Below are positions 34,018 through 46,269 of a stretch of DNA of 64,000 nucleotides, one piece after another; the stretch's first letter is position 1, and the number at the start of each line of letters is the position of its first letter. Position numbers and translations under genes: made by a program. The notes under the pieces are model-generated. The model made no database searches, was not told the DNA's origin, and worked only from the letters and a program-made list of their open reading frames with translations. The DNA lies in contig JAADJZ010000009.1 in the NCBI GenBank assembly GCA_011032825.1, positions 434,001 to 498,000 of the forward strand, written 5' to 3'. Source of the DNA: Massariosphaeria phaeospora (taxonomy: Eukaryota; Ascomycota; Dothideomycetes; Pleosporales).

Positions 34018-35292
34018 AGTCGCAAACGAGTGTACTGGGTCTGCGCAAAGATTCGATTAGTATGTGACTGGGGCTGCGCGCTGGCGCGCGAAAGGGTGCA
34101 TACAAGGCTTGGGCACGCTTTTGACGAGAAGCGCGTGGAACTTGTGGAGTAGTGATATCTGTGACCCCCGATAAGTTGCTGGGCAGGCTGAATGCGCGGC
34201 AAACAGTCGGGTGGGAGTTGTAAATAGAGTAATGGTAGCAAAGAAAGGAAAGGAAGGGCAGTTGTCGGAGGTTTTGGAAGGTTAAATGACGAATTGCGCA
34301 CGAGCCACCCTTGGAACGCGCTGAGCCGCAATTTAGGACAAACCTCAACACCAGCGCCCGGCCTCCAGGATGCAACACTCAATTCTATCGTCTCTCAAGA
34401 CGGCCGAATCTGGTCTCACCAGCTATTATACTAATACCCAGTGTGATTACCCCTAAAATAGATCAAGCTCGTTGCAGGAACACGCAAACCCCTTGTATTT
34501 TCAGTATTTCTAGCAAACGCTCATTAAAAAACGCAACCCTACATAACTCAAAAAACTGCAGACAAACGTCCTCAAGACTTGCGATTGCGCGGAGCCTGCC
34601 CCGTGGAATAACATCACAAGATACCAGGATGTCCAATCGACTCAGTGGGCGTTACCATGAGTAGGAAACAGCTACTTCCCACCCAGCAGTGTCCAATAGT
34701 TTCCAGACACCTGACGCACAAGTAGGGCAAAGGCCGAGATATGATTTGCGCGGTTATGGCAGCTGCACGCTGTGCTCGTGGCTTAGGATTTCATGCAGTC
34801 CTCAGCCCTAAGTCTGGAAGCGCGGGACCGTCTGTGCTAGCTGAGAGCTCAGAGCTGGGTATGCCACTTTCCACTACAACAAGCTGGAAACTACTATTCG
34901 TGACGAGAGTCAGGAATCCGTTCAATGAGCACCTCAACAGCGACAGTGGTTGTACAGAGAAGAGCCTGTCAGTGGTGCAAAGAGGAACAGTCGAGAGTTG
35001 AGTAGTGCTGCTACATACCCAAGGGCAGACTCAATTGGTAGTTGAGACAGGCACATCTAACGACTGAATGATACTGTATGGCAATGCATTGACAACCCTA
35101 GACCTTCTCTTTCGCAGCGAAGGGCCCTGGGCCGACTTCTACACCACACTACGTATGCAAGCGAAGATCATTGTTCCTAGCACCTAGTACAGAAAGCAGA
35201 TGGGTATAATACTCCATGATGATAGGCCTAAAATGCCATGAACACCTGATGCCGAACAAGAACCGCCCCGTGTGACCAACGCCATCCTGCCA
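34018..35292. other. Intergenic region upstream of the PAB2-like gene
   Basis: 1.28 kb. A pyrimidine/purine-biased 34.2-34.4 kb segment is likely the PAB2 promoter. The remainder shows no gene, repeat or RNA that I can support. Confidence 0.5.
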
Positions 35293-38200
35293 TTAGATTC
35301 CATACTTTCTGCCTACTTTGTGAACCACCCGAGAGCGAGGGAGTTTGCCATTGACCTGGGAATGTTAGTTTGGGCATGTCTGGTTTACCAATAAATAACT
35401 TACAAGAGTTCCATCACGGAAAGCTAGCTGGCCCTCGTGTATCATGGGAATCGAATTCTCCGGGAGGTCCATAATATCTTCGAAATCCTTCTCGTCAGAG
35501 CCCATGTCGTGCATCTCGGCATCTTCATCTGAACCCCCGTCGCCCTTTTGTCGTGACGTGTATTTCGGCCGTGTAACGCCTTCCAGCTCATTGTGGACGT
35601 CTTTGCGATGGGTACGGCAAAACGCCAGTCGCTGGCCGAAAGTATGCTTCCTCGATGGCCTCTTCTTGATTTCAGCGATCTTGTCATCGATCTGTTTTTG
35701 GGTCATGGTCTCAATCGATGGCTTGGCATATTCCGGGAATGCATTGAGGAAACTGGTTTCCACTCGAACGCCTGAGCCTGGTTCCATTGCGAAGGTAGGT
35801 CGTGGTTGCTGATCGAAAGGCACGAATACTGAGGTTGCGCCTGTCGCGTCTCCATCCTTGTTTTGAACATGTCTAGTAGACGCGCCTTTAGTGTATGGCA
35901 CAAAAACGGGAACGTGCTCTCGAGCGGTCTCCACTGTCGGACTGGGCTTCTCGCAGACTACACTTTGTGCATCTTTTGACAAGCCATTTGGTCCTTCCAT
36001 CATGCGTTCTTCCTTGGTGTTGGGAGTACGGGTGAGGACCCCGGGGCTTGGCGATCGTCGCGCAGCACTATTAAGCGAGTGTGTGGGGCCTGTTGGTTCC
36101 ATAGCGTCGGCTCGACTTTGAAAAGGTGTGCGCAGCGGTGACGTCGATTGTGATGTGAAGGCTGGTGAAAGACAATATTCGGGAAACTGTGTGGCGTATC
36201 TTCTCCTTGTCGTTGCGTTTGTAAACGTCCACTCAAGCCGCGTTGCAGATCCGGGGCATTTTTCTCCCCGGAAATCTGGGCTCGCAGAAAGAATCGCAGA
36301 AAGGCTGGACTCCCAGCGACCGATTCCCTTCTGGTATCTGCCGGGAAATGTCTTGACTATCCAGTCATGTATACGCGCTGTAGGCCATCGGGTGCCATTG
36401 GCCGCGAGCAAAGCAATGCCTATCAACTCCCGATAGGCATACTGGCCTAGCTTTCTGGAGTTGGCCAGGTGACTTGCGACCTTTGGCATGGTCTTGCAGG
36501 ACGACAGATACTTGTCTCCGTCGACCGGGTAGGATGTATCGTTCGTCTGAACTTGAGGTTCAGTCGTCGCGACAGATGTTTTACTAGATGGGATGCCATT
36601 CGGCGTCGAGGTGCCGTCTTCGCCAACATCACTCTCTTCTAACAGGTCATCTACTGTAGGCTCCTTCCCACCTTCACCTTCAACTTTACCAGGACCTGAA
36701 AGGGGTGCTGCATTGACCGGCTGCTTGTTCGCACCTTCGATGGATGGTTGCATTTGAGCCTCCACGCTATGCTTGTTTTCGGCCGGAGGTTGACAACTCG
36801 AACCCGAATCTTCAACACAAGAAATCGGTTTACGTGGCGCCTCGCTGGACTGTTGCAGGAAAGTTGGAATGTGTCCGATTGATATTGTTCTCGCAACAAT
36901 TTTCTTTCGGACAGAAGAGCCAACAAGATTTGACTCGAACCATGGCACAGGTTGCCGTACAGGGACTGCTTTGCTTATCAGAGGTATTGCACGTGATTGA
37001 TTTGAAAGGCCCAGAGCGTTTTGTGTGTCTTTTTGCTGTACAGATGTCCCTTCCGGTGTTTCTGGTATTGTTGATGGCACCGGATCGAGGCTAGGTCTCC
37101 TGCAGCTCCAGCTAGTACGATTAGTTGGCTATGATGCAGTTGAGGATCTAATATACTTGCCACTTAGCATCTTTAGTTCCCAATTTCATGAGAACTCGCT
37201 GTTTCCGACAGACGGTGCACAGCTGGGTTACCAAGGCACTACTCTTCCTAGACCCAGGCTGGTCAAGGGACACGAGAGTGTCGTTTGCTTCTGACAGGGT
37301 AACAGCTTCGGCATCACTAAGAGACAGGGCGTGTGTGCTGGTCACCGCGGTGGACAACTGGCTGGAACCTTGGGTAGGAGTGTTTGGAATCTCATTGCGT
37401 TGAACTCCCTTGCCCAGAGTTGGAGTGAGCTCTGAGGTGCTCAATTTAGCCTTTGATTCACAGGATATCGCGACCAGTCTGTCAAGCTCGTTCTCTGAAA
37501 TTGCCCGCGATAAACGCGGTCGCTTCGTAGGGCTGCGGATCAATATTTTGGTATGAGATGATGGGTCCGGGTCAGTATCAGAAAGCTTGCAACGATTAGG
37601 AGTTGCATTATGGAGCAACGCTAATGTGGACTTGTCATTCGAGTCTTCGGTGAGGACATCTTTGCCTGGAGGAACAAGCCTATTCTCTCCAATAGAACGC
37701 ATGGTTGTGTGATCCGCGTGCGATAGGATCGTAGGAGAGAAGATCATCTTCTTCAATCGCGGAAGATAGTCCTTGGTGGTCTCTGTTGCTAAGGCTTGCT
37801 CTGTGGGCGCTGCTTCCCATGAATCGTCTGGAATATAGACATTTGATGTGCTCGGTACGTGACGGGCTTGCATTATATGATGTTTGGGTGCATTTCGCAC
37901 ACACCGAAAACATTGCCATTGTTTTCTATTTGTTATTAGCAGATTTCGCATGTATAATCCATCTCGCCAAAGGCTTTGGAACATACGGATCGGCTTCTTT
38001 AGCAAGTGCAGGTTTCCGACAGCTATCGTGAAAGGGTCGCTGACATGCAGTACAAAGAATCAAAGGGTCGTAGATTTTGGTAGAGCTCTTCTTGCACATT
38101 CGACATGTGCGCGACTTATCTGAGCGAGCAATGCCACTAGACACGGAGAGGTCATCTTCAGACCGCACACGGGCAAGACTGGCTGGGTTCAGTGGTACAG

Positions 38201-38441
38201 CAGCGCGTAAAGGCTGAAGTTTCGGGCTTCGCCTGGGTGGAAAGGAAGCTGCGACATCTGTACGCTGGCGTTTCAATGGAGGAGGTGAAATCTTCGGAGG
38301 GGTTCGAGCTTTTTGGGCAACTCCTTTGGTTGGTTCGCTATTGGGCAGTTGATCATGTCCACCGGTAGTGTAATCTTGGTTTCTGTCATTTTCGTAGAAT
38401 ATTGGCAGTTGATTTATCGCAGGGTCTCCCGAGCTAGTCAT
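35293..38441 (-). CDS. PHD-finger protein with second zinc motif and forkhead-like winged helix (chromatin/transcription regulator)
   Basis: Four exons (38441-37987, 37925-37161, 37111-35404, 35355-35293) give 996 residues. A C4HC3 PHD finger occupies 113-160 (C113, C116, C130, C133, H138, C141, C157, C160), split by the first intron. A second pair of CxxC motifs, C388/C391 and C407/C410, forms once an intron with a GC donor (GCAAGT at 37160) is removed; no GT donor gives such a good result in frame. Residues about 631-687 (YAYRELIGIALLAANG, HDWIVKTFPGRYQ, GRWESSLSAILSASPDF) resemble a forkhead/winged-helix DNA-binding domain, with W and S-S-L-S-A-I-L-S where forkheads have the recognition helix. 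Remaining sequence is disordered and Ser/Thr/Pro-rich. PHD fingers usually read histone H3 tails. The forkhead call is by eye. Confidence 0.72.
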
Positions 38442-39296
38442 GCTGGTTGGTTTTGAACGAAGCCCGCTGGCAGTTCGCTACTGTTCATGGATGTTAGCAA
38501 AAAGCCGGGTGAAGTCAATTAGGTACATTGGATCACAGCAAGACCTTCCAGGGGTTCAGATCATCTACTGTATAGCAGCTCAGGCCGCTTGAAGTTACCA
38601 TTCAAGGCCAGTCTGAGACACCCAATACTGCAATGGAGATTCACGGCCTCGACAAAAACAAGGAGCGGATTCTCACTACACATCCTGCCCTGTTCCAAGG
38701 ATTCTTGCGACAGGATATGTGTCCACGAGAAAGGAGCAGGATGTGAAAGTGTATGCATATGGAAATACACTCATACCTAGAGCTGACTACCTAAGTGTGT
38801 GAGCTAGAGTCAACCTTGGAAGCTTGTAGGGCAGGTGATGCCTCGGGACAGGGCAAGATCTCGCGAGCCTCGGGATTGAACGGCCTCCTGCACGGTAGAA
38901 AGTGCACCGAGCAAGCGGGGGGTGGAACCGGGCCGGCCAACGGGAGGCCATGCAGAACGGGGACTGGCTGACATACGAGGAGAATTCCCACTGCCAGTGC
39001 GATTTCTGGGTGGGATGAGTAACCGCGGGAAACTTACGTGCGCAATTGTTTGCTTTGCGACAGGCGACGCAACTTGGGACTGAAAAAAAGGCAAGATGAT
39101 GCATTGGCGAGTGTTGACGATGTCTCGAGGTCGCGAACTTTCTCGGATGGTACGCGGAGTCACGTGCGAGCCCCGCTGTGCTCGATTGGGCATGGCTCGT
39201 TTTCTGGCCAGATGCCGCCTCGCGCGCGAAACCCCCCGCAGAATCCAGATGCTCCTGCTGCAGTCCGCGCACCGGTGGTGATTCCAGCTCACGGCC
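38442..39296. promoter_or_regulatory. Bidirectional promoter region, PHD gene and CEX1
   Basis: 855 bp. Minus-strand open frames here are compositional and carry no family signature. Confidence 0.5.
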
Positions 39297-42049
39297 ATGG
39301 ATTTCCTCAAGTCTGCCGTCGCTTCGGCAATCTCCAAAGGCCCTGCGTTTGGGTACAGCTTTGGCGACCGCGTGGACCTCGACGACTCCATCTGGACACT
39401 GTACAACGGCACAAAGCGAGTATGGCCCGGGCTGTCTTTGTGTGCCAGAGGCGACGGGCTAACCTGTGCATACTAGGACGACGGCTCCAAATGCAGCATA
39501 TTCTCTTTCGACGTCAGCGCGAACAAATCCCGACTGCCCCTCGCTCGTAATGCACTCCGCAAGCTGCGCACCCTGCGCCATCCGGGCGTCGTCAAGGTCC
39601 TGGACACGGTCGAAGTACACATTGCAAACCGCCTATATGGAGTTGTGGAACTAAGGCAGTGCAGACTGAAACCTACATATACATTGCGACCGAGCGACTG
39701 AGCCCGCTGAGCTGGTACGTCAAGAGGAAGAGCCTCTCTGAAGAAACGATCAAATGGGGCCTCCACAACATTGCCGTAAGAACCGTGCCACCCGTTTGGC
39801 CGCGTGGTACTGACCTGGTGGCATCAAGAAAACGCTCAAGTTCATCAACACCGACGCTACTTCCGTGCATGGCTGCATCCGCCCGGCCTCGATATTCTTT
39901 GGCGAGAGTGGGGAATGGAAACTGGGCGGATTCGAGAGCTTGAGCTCCATGAAAGAGGACGACGCTATACTTCCAAAATACGGTAGCCTGATTCCGGATG
40001 CAGGCAGGTACATGCCACACGAAGTGTCGAAAGGAGGTTGGGACGTTATACGACAGAACCCAACACACGCAATAGATGCTTACAATTTTGGTACCCTCAT
40101 GTTCGAAGTCTTTAATGGCAGCTACTCGGGCAGCGACCAGCTAGGGCAGATGAAGAGTATTCCACCGAGCATGCAACAACCGTATAAGCGACTTTTGAAT
40201 CCAAATCCAAAGGCCCGGTTGAGCGTTGGCCAATTTCTAGATCAAGGGAAGCGAATAGGAGGTTTCTTCCAAACACCCCTCATCCAGGTGACGGAAGACA
40301 TTGAGTCGCTTGGCCTTAAAGCAGAAGACGAGAGAAACGAACTGCTTGGGTAGGTCATTATGAAGACACAAGCAACCTGAACATACTGACATTTCGCACA
40401 GAAAATTGGATGAGGTAGCAGATGATTTCCCTGCCGATTTCTTCAAGATGAAAGTCCTTCCCGAACTACTCAAATCAGTGGAATTTGGCGGAGGTGGTGC
40501 CAAAGTCTTCAGTACGGTCATGCAAATAGGGGCTAAGCTGTCCGATGACGAATACGAAACTCAGATTATTCCCGTCGTCATACGTTTGTTCGCGAACCCG
40601 GATCGAGCAATTCGAGTTTGCTTACTGGATAATCTTCCTCTCATGATTGACCATTTACCGCAGAAACTCGTCAATGACAAGATATTTCCACAGCTGGTAC
40701 GAAGGATGACGTTGTGTTAAGATGATCGAGTTGAAATCGGCTGACGTCACACTAGGTTACCGGGTTCACAGATATTGCCCCTGTGGTAAGGGAACAGACG
40801 GTCAAATCTGTCTTGACAATAGTGCCAAAACTATCTGATCGGACCGTGAATGGCGAACTTCTAAGGCATCTAGCAAAAACGGCGAATGATGAGCAACCCG
40901 GCATTCGTACAAATACCACTATATGCCTAGGTAAGATTGCACGCAATCTTGGAACTGGTGTACGTTGATGCGCAACGAAGGAACCCTTCTCATGCTAATA
41001 CGCTTTAGAGTCGAGCAAAGGTCCTTTCCGCCGCTTTTGCAAGATCACTTCGAGATCCATTTGTGCACGCTCGAAATGCTGCTCTACTAGCCTTGTCCGC
41101 AACCTGCGATCTGTTTAGTGAAGACGATTGCGCTACAAAACTGCTTCCCATTATGTGTCCAACACTCGTTGATAAGGAAAAGTCAGCATCCCTCTACTCC
41201 CATTCCTATAATTAGTACTAATACCCTACTAGGCTCATCCGTGATCAAGCTTCAAAAACTATGGAAATCTACTTGACCCGCATCCGCAAGTACGCATCCG
41301 CCATGCCCGACACTGTCCTTCTATCACCAGGGCTCTCTTCCAGTGGCGGTTCCACGGCACCACGTATGGGCACGCCCGCTAACGATACCTCGTGGGCCGG
41401 CTGGGCTATATCTTCTTTCACCAACAAGATCACTACTGCATCCGGTCAAATGCAGTCCAACGCTGCATCTCAGAGCGCTGCAGACCAGCGTCCGTCTTCC
41501 GTTCCACCCGCCGTACCCACATCCTCAAAACCCACCTCTCAAGCAGCAAGGTCCGGCCTCGTTCTCAGTAACACCAAATCAAGCACCTCGATACCCGCGA
41601 TCATATCGCCAGACCCAGCCGCCGCTTTCAACGACGACGATGCAGAAGATTTCGGTGGTGACTGGGGCGGTTTTGGTGACGACGACGACAACGGATTCGG
41701 AAACGGCGCCACCAAGTCAGCAACTAAAGACGAAGACGAGGATCCCTGGGGTACACCATCCGTCACTGCACCCACGACTTCCTACGACGACAAAGGCGAG
41801 CCCGACTTCGCAGGCTGGCTCGCCGCACAATCGCAAGGTAAGAAGACCACCAGGAACCCGTTGCCGAAGGGCCTATCGAAACCGAGTGCGTCGAAGACGA
41901 CCAGGCCAATCGTGGGCGGTAGAGCAAATACCACGGGGAGCGCGGTGGTGGCAAAGAAAGTCGTTTTGGCGCCCAAGAAGCCAGAGCCGAAGGTAGTGGC
42001 TAAGAAGAGCAAGGAAGATGAGGAGGAGGGTTGGGGAGATGCTTGGTAG
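39297..42049 (+). CDS. CEX1: SCY1-like pseudokinase with HEAT repeats (Cex1/SCYL1)
   Basis: Eight exons (39297-39419, 39477-39614, 39665-39775, 39829-40349, 40402-40696, 40756-40959, 41009-41181, 41233-42049) give 793 residues. The N-terminal kinase-like domain starts MDFLKSAVASAISKGPAF and keeps the fold (LARNALRKLRTLRHPGVVKV) but reads VHGCIRPASIFF where kinases have HRD and GGFESL where they have DFG, so it is catalytically dead. HEAT repeats follow (FPADFFKMKVLPELLKS, PVVREQTVKSVLTIVPKL, DPFVHARNAALLALSATC). The C-terminal region is disordered, with DFGGDWGGFGDDDD and a final EEEGWGDAW. Cex1/SCYL1 links nuclear tRNA export and COPI-dependent Golgi traffic. It is divergent from the PHD gene. 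Confidence 0.93.
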
Positions 42050-42351
42050 TGTTCAGTGTTAGCTTTTGGTGGATCATTCTCGCCGCTATACCCAGTTGAT
42101 TGTGTATAGATATGCTGCCGTAGCATTGCGAGGGCGTACTCGGAGTCCCAGCGATAGAGGAAGCGGGAAAATTTATCAGTTCGCGGCATATTTAACCCCT
42201 AGATTACCCACATATGATGGAGTGAGAACGAGAGCATGAACATGTCTTCCAAAGTATTCATTACGAGGCAGCCAAATCAGCCCTTCCCTTTACTTGTACA
42301 CATCAAAACTATACAAGCCATTGGCGCCCATAGCGCTTCGCACTACTCTCT
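42050..42351. other. Convergent intergenic region, CEX1 and NDC1
   Basis: 302 bp of shared 3-prime UTR sequence; nothing else seen. Confidence 0.5.
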
Positions 42352-44377
42352 TCATCGCCGAACCTGCTCCACCTCCGGCTGTGTCTGTGTCTGTCGCACA
42401 ATCGCCTTCTTCGCCTCAGACAGATCCTTCACACTCATTCCCAAATTCCTCAGATACTCATTGAACGCGCCGAGAATGCGCTCCAGTCCCTCTCTCAGCA
42501 CCTCTCTAACCTCTTCCACCTCCGGGATCTTCTTGCGCTCGCTCTCTGGGCGGGAGAGCGAGTCCACATCCGACCAGTGCACCTGCAGCGTCGCGACGTA
42601 CTCGTCGATTTTGTGGATGGCGGCCGTGAAGACGCGCACGATGTCAGGCACCTGATTTTGGAACTGGCCCCATGTGTCTTCCGTGAGGCTGTGAACGGTG
42701 AGATTGGTGAGTGCGGTGACGGCGTTGGAGATCAGGGAGATGCGGGAGTAGGGGGCGCCGGTCACGACCATGATGGCGATGCGACGCATGTAGACGCGGA
42801 AAGGCCAGCCGAAAACCGATGATGTAAGTTTGTTGCTCCAGACCGTCCATGCCGATTCGATTTCCTTAGCACCTTGCGCCGCCTTCTCTTGTCCCTTTTT
42901 CAGAACCTGTCTCATCTGGGCGTTTTGTGCGTTTTGGGACGAGCTATGCGATCGTGCAATGTTCGAGGCCACGTATTCAATCTGCTCAAAAGGAGTAACT
43001 GGGGCCTGTCTCGGCCCCTTGATTTGGCCTTCCTTGATCGGTTGCGAGATTTGTGGAATGAGAGATATGGGGGTTGGAACCGTCTTCTTGCTGTCTACCT
43101 CCTCGCCAACATAGTTGGGATCTATCACAGCGCTGATACGCCGGATGATGAAGCGGAGCTCGGCTAAACAGATTTCGGTCACTTGTAGGTAAGTAGGCGC
43201 TTTTTTGCGATCGAGTTCGCCGTAGATGGTAGTACGGCGGTCGAGAAAGTTCTCCGTGATTAGAGCTAATTCCCAGAAAGCGATGGCCTGCATCCCTGTT
43301 AGATTATAATCATGGAGTGAGCATGATGAATACGTACCTTGACATCGTCCTTCTTTGATTTCAAACCATTCAGCAAACTTCCATTGGGGTCTTTGGAGTC
43401 ATTTGTGATAGGGTTGTCCTTCTTCAAAGGCTCCTGGGATACGTACAAATCGAAGGTCTTGTTCGCGAATTCCCAGAGGGTGGTGAGGAGCGTTCCCTGA
43501 ACAAGAAACATGCCGACAAGAGGGAGGTACGGCACAAGTCCGGTAGGTTTCGACGTTCTTGAGAGACTAACCAAGCGTTTCGCGAAGCCATAATGCCAGT
43601 CCCAGATGTAATTGCGCAAAACTGCGAAATAGACCGCAGTTCCTGCTAGCAGGGTCACCGAAACTACGATTCCAATTTGAGCTCCCACTGGAATGACCTT
43701 CTGGACAAGCTCTCGGCTAAGTTTCACAGACCGTGCGGCGGATTCTGTAGCTGGTGACTCTTCCTTACGTTCCTTCTTCGGTTTCAAGCCCGGAACGTTG
43801 ATCTTGTCATAATCCTTCCACAAGTGCACGGTAGCCTGTGCGATCGCCAGCGCAATGAACATGAACCGAAAGTAAAGCGGCCTCTCGTTAAGCTTAATGC
43901 GATCGTAATGCTTCCCATTATCTGTGTACTGGAGTTGCGCTCTGGAAGAACGTGTCCAAACATACACCTCGCTGTAGAACCAGGCCGAGATGGTGTAGAA
44001 CGCGATCGTAGAGAAGGTCGACTTCCGGAAGAAATACTTCTTGAACGAATTGAAAGGGTTCTCGGTGTTGCGCTGGCCGACATGCCATTGGGCAACGCGG
44101 AGGATGTAGATCGCGAGGGCGGGTATGAAGAGGAGGAGCGTTCGTATGCCGGCGGGGCCTATGGGAAACCATGACCATATGTCTAGGACTATTGTGTGAG
44201 CGAGGAAAGCCCGACGTCTTAGGTTGAGTCGCGCTTACAGTTGTTCCACTCCCCCATCCATAGCGCAATGAAATAGCAGAGCGCTATAGTATACCCACTA
44301 GCATCTGTGAATCTCCGGTGCAGGGAGGGCGTCAAGAAGTCCCTATACGGCCGCGTTTGGGTTGCTGGCGCCGCCAT
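42352..44377 (-). CDS. NDC1: Nuclear-pore membrane nucleoporin Ndc1
   Basis: Three exons (44377-44239, 44188-43338, 43287-42352), 641 residues. The start MAAPATQTRPYRDFLTPSLHRR leads into about six membrane helices in the first 260 residues (for example YTIALCYFIALW, GIRTLLLFIPALAIYIL, YFRFMFIALAIAQATV, IGIVVSVTLLAGTAVYFAVL), as in Ndc1, which anchors the nuclear pore complex and the spindle pole body in the nuclear envelope. The C-terminal half is soluble and helical (AIAFWELALITENFLDRRT, WTVWSNKLTSSVFGWPFRV, YMRRIAIMVVTGAPYSR). For the last intron the acceptor at 43288 is used; the one eight bases earlier causes a stop. It lies head-to-head with the syntaxin gene. Confidence 0.9.
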
Positions 44378-44772
44378 TGCAGTGCTTTGTTGTGGAACAG
44401 TTGCGGGGTTGAACGTCGGTATTGAGAATTTATACCATCTCCAGCCAAGAGAATGTAATAAATCGCAAGAGGCGCGCTAGTAAAAGAAGAGAGTGTGTGA
44501 AAGCGGATGTCGAACTCGAGACGGTATCCATGGGCGCTCACAATGTTTAGACAAACATGTGCCAAGGCAACCGGAGCTTGTCCGCCGACAGCCGTGCGCC
44601 ACGTGCACGCCGGCGTCCGTCGTCATGCCGCGGGTCTCAGCCAACCTCCAGGTAACGACAACCACAACGCCGCGTCGCCCTTTCCCAGTCCAGGCTGCAG
44701 TCTCAACAAAACCATCGCATACCCCGAACCGACCTCTCATCCACTTCCACCGACAAATCCACCGCCGCCGCC
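44378..44772. promoter_or_regulatory. Bidirectional promoter region, NDC1 and PEP12-like
   Basis: 395 bp between start codons, C-rich just before the PEP12-like ATG. No motif identified with confidence. Confidence 0.5.
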
Positions 44773-45637
44773 ATGTCGTTCCAGCGCTCCGCCGCCCTCG
44801 AATCCCAGCCCACCACCTGGCGGCGCGAGGACGACCCTTCCTACGCCGACGACCCCGAGTTCCGCGACTTCTCCCAGAAGATCTCAGACGACCTTTTCGC
44901 ACTGACGCGCGACGTCGTACGCCTATCACAAGAGCTCGCCAAGCTTGGGACGAAGCAGGAAACGCCGCGGGTCCGGGAACGGGTACGCACGACGACTGAG
45001 GAGACGTCGGATAAGTTCAAGGCGATCGGCGAGGGGCTGAAGAAGATTACTACGTGGCCGGATATCGGGGTATGTGGACTTTTGGTGTGAAAAGGGATGG
45101 TTATGCTAACAACAATGGTAGCCTTCACAACGGTTCACGCAGTCGAAACTGAATCGCGAGTTCAAAGCCTCGCTCACCGAATTCCAGCAACTGCAGCAAC
45201 AGGCGATTCAGAAAGAAAAGGCCTCTGCCTCGGCGGCGCGCGCCGCGCTCCAAGACCAGACTTCGCCGACTGAAGAACGCGGTCAATTCGGCCAACAGCA
45301 GGAGCAAGAGCAGCTGCGATTAGCGTCCCAGGACGACGTCGATTTCCAAGAGTCTCTTATCATCGAGCGCGAATCCGAGATCCGCAATATCGAGCAGTCG
45401 GTCGGCGAGCTCAACGAGCTGTTCCGAGACGTGGCGCACATGGTCCACGAGCAGGGCGGGCAACTCGACATTATCGAGGAAAACGTCGAGACGACGCACG
45501 ATGCGTCACAAGGCGCGCACACCAACTTGAAACAGGCGAGCAACTACCAGAAGAGCGCTAGGAGCAAGGCGTGTATTCTCCTGCTTATCTTGGCCATTGT
45601 ACTGGTCATCATTGTTTTGGCCGTTGTATTGGATTAA
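44773..45637 (+). CDS. PEP12: Syntaxin of the Pep12 type (endosomal Qa-SNARE)
   Basis: Two exons (44773-45069 and 45122-45637), 270 residues. Habc-type helices lie in the first 150 residues (FSQKISDDLFALTRDVVRLS, KFKASLTEFQQLQQQ). The SNARE motif spans about residues 180-240 (ERESEIRNIEQSVGELNELF, VHEQGGQLDIIEENVETTH) with the central glutamine in the usual place. A single C-terminal anchor (ACILLLILAIVLVIIVLAVVLD) ends the protein, as for a tail-anchored SNARE. Pep12 drives fusion at the late endosome/prevacuole. The start ATG directly follows a CGCC-rich leader; 395 bp separate it from the Ndc1 start. Confidence 0.92.
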
Positions 45638-46269
45638 GTCTGATTGTATCTTGAGTCTGGGTCAATACCTTTTGTACAGAGCATTGTAATCTCGGTGATT
45701 CAGGTTATACCACGGCGTAGCAATTGGTGTTATGAGGGGTTTTTATCTACTTTGATTTCCGCTTTGTTATCCTAAATCGACTCCAATGCCAACCGCCGTC
45801 TGAATACTATCATCCCTTGAACTTGTTCCTTGTCACCCGGTTGATGTGGTAGTTAGTCACGAACGATGTGCGAAGCCGTCAAGGCATTTCCTGTGTCATA
45901 GCCTGTCATATGATAAATTGATTCTTACTACCCGTAAGTCCCAAGTCAGTCATCAGTCTAACATTCATATCACGTATCACTTGCTGATGTCAAACTTGTC
46001 AGAAAACAGATTTTCGCATGCATTTCATTTGCGTGTAGTCTGAGGTGGTAGACTCTGTATAAGGACCAATGCTTCTCGGTGATCAAGTAATCCTTATTCG
46101 AACGGCCCAATCCATTTGGCATCTTGTAAGAAACACAATGTCGTCCCGGGGATCGCATGGTCAGGTTGACGTCTCTAGCATGGGTAGATGTAAAGTCCGT
46201 CGTCCACCGATATATTCACAGCCAGAGCCTTGGCGTCATCAACGATTGAATATCCGTTTACGCCTCCTC
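45638..46269. other. Convergent intergenic region
   Basis: 632 bp between the syntaxin and second BTB gene ends; no gene recognised. Confidence 0.5.

Noticed and set aside
38810..39412. 200-codon minus-strand open frame over the CEX1 5-prime end
   Set aside because: Overlaps the true CEX1 first exon and reads as Arg/Ser/Pro-rich sequence with no signature; a Cys-rich stretch in a neighbouring frame does not fit the Zn2Cys6 spacing.
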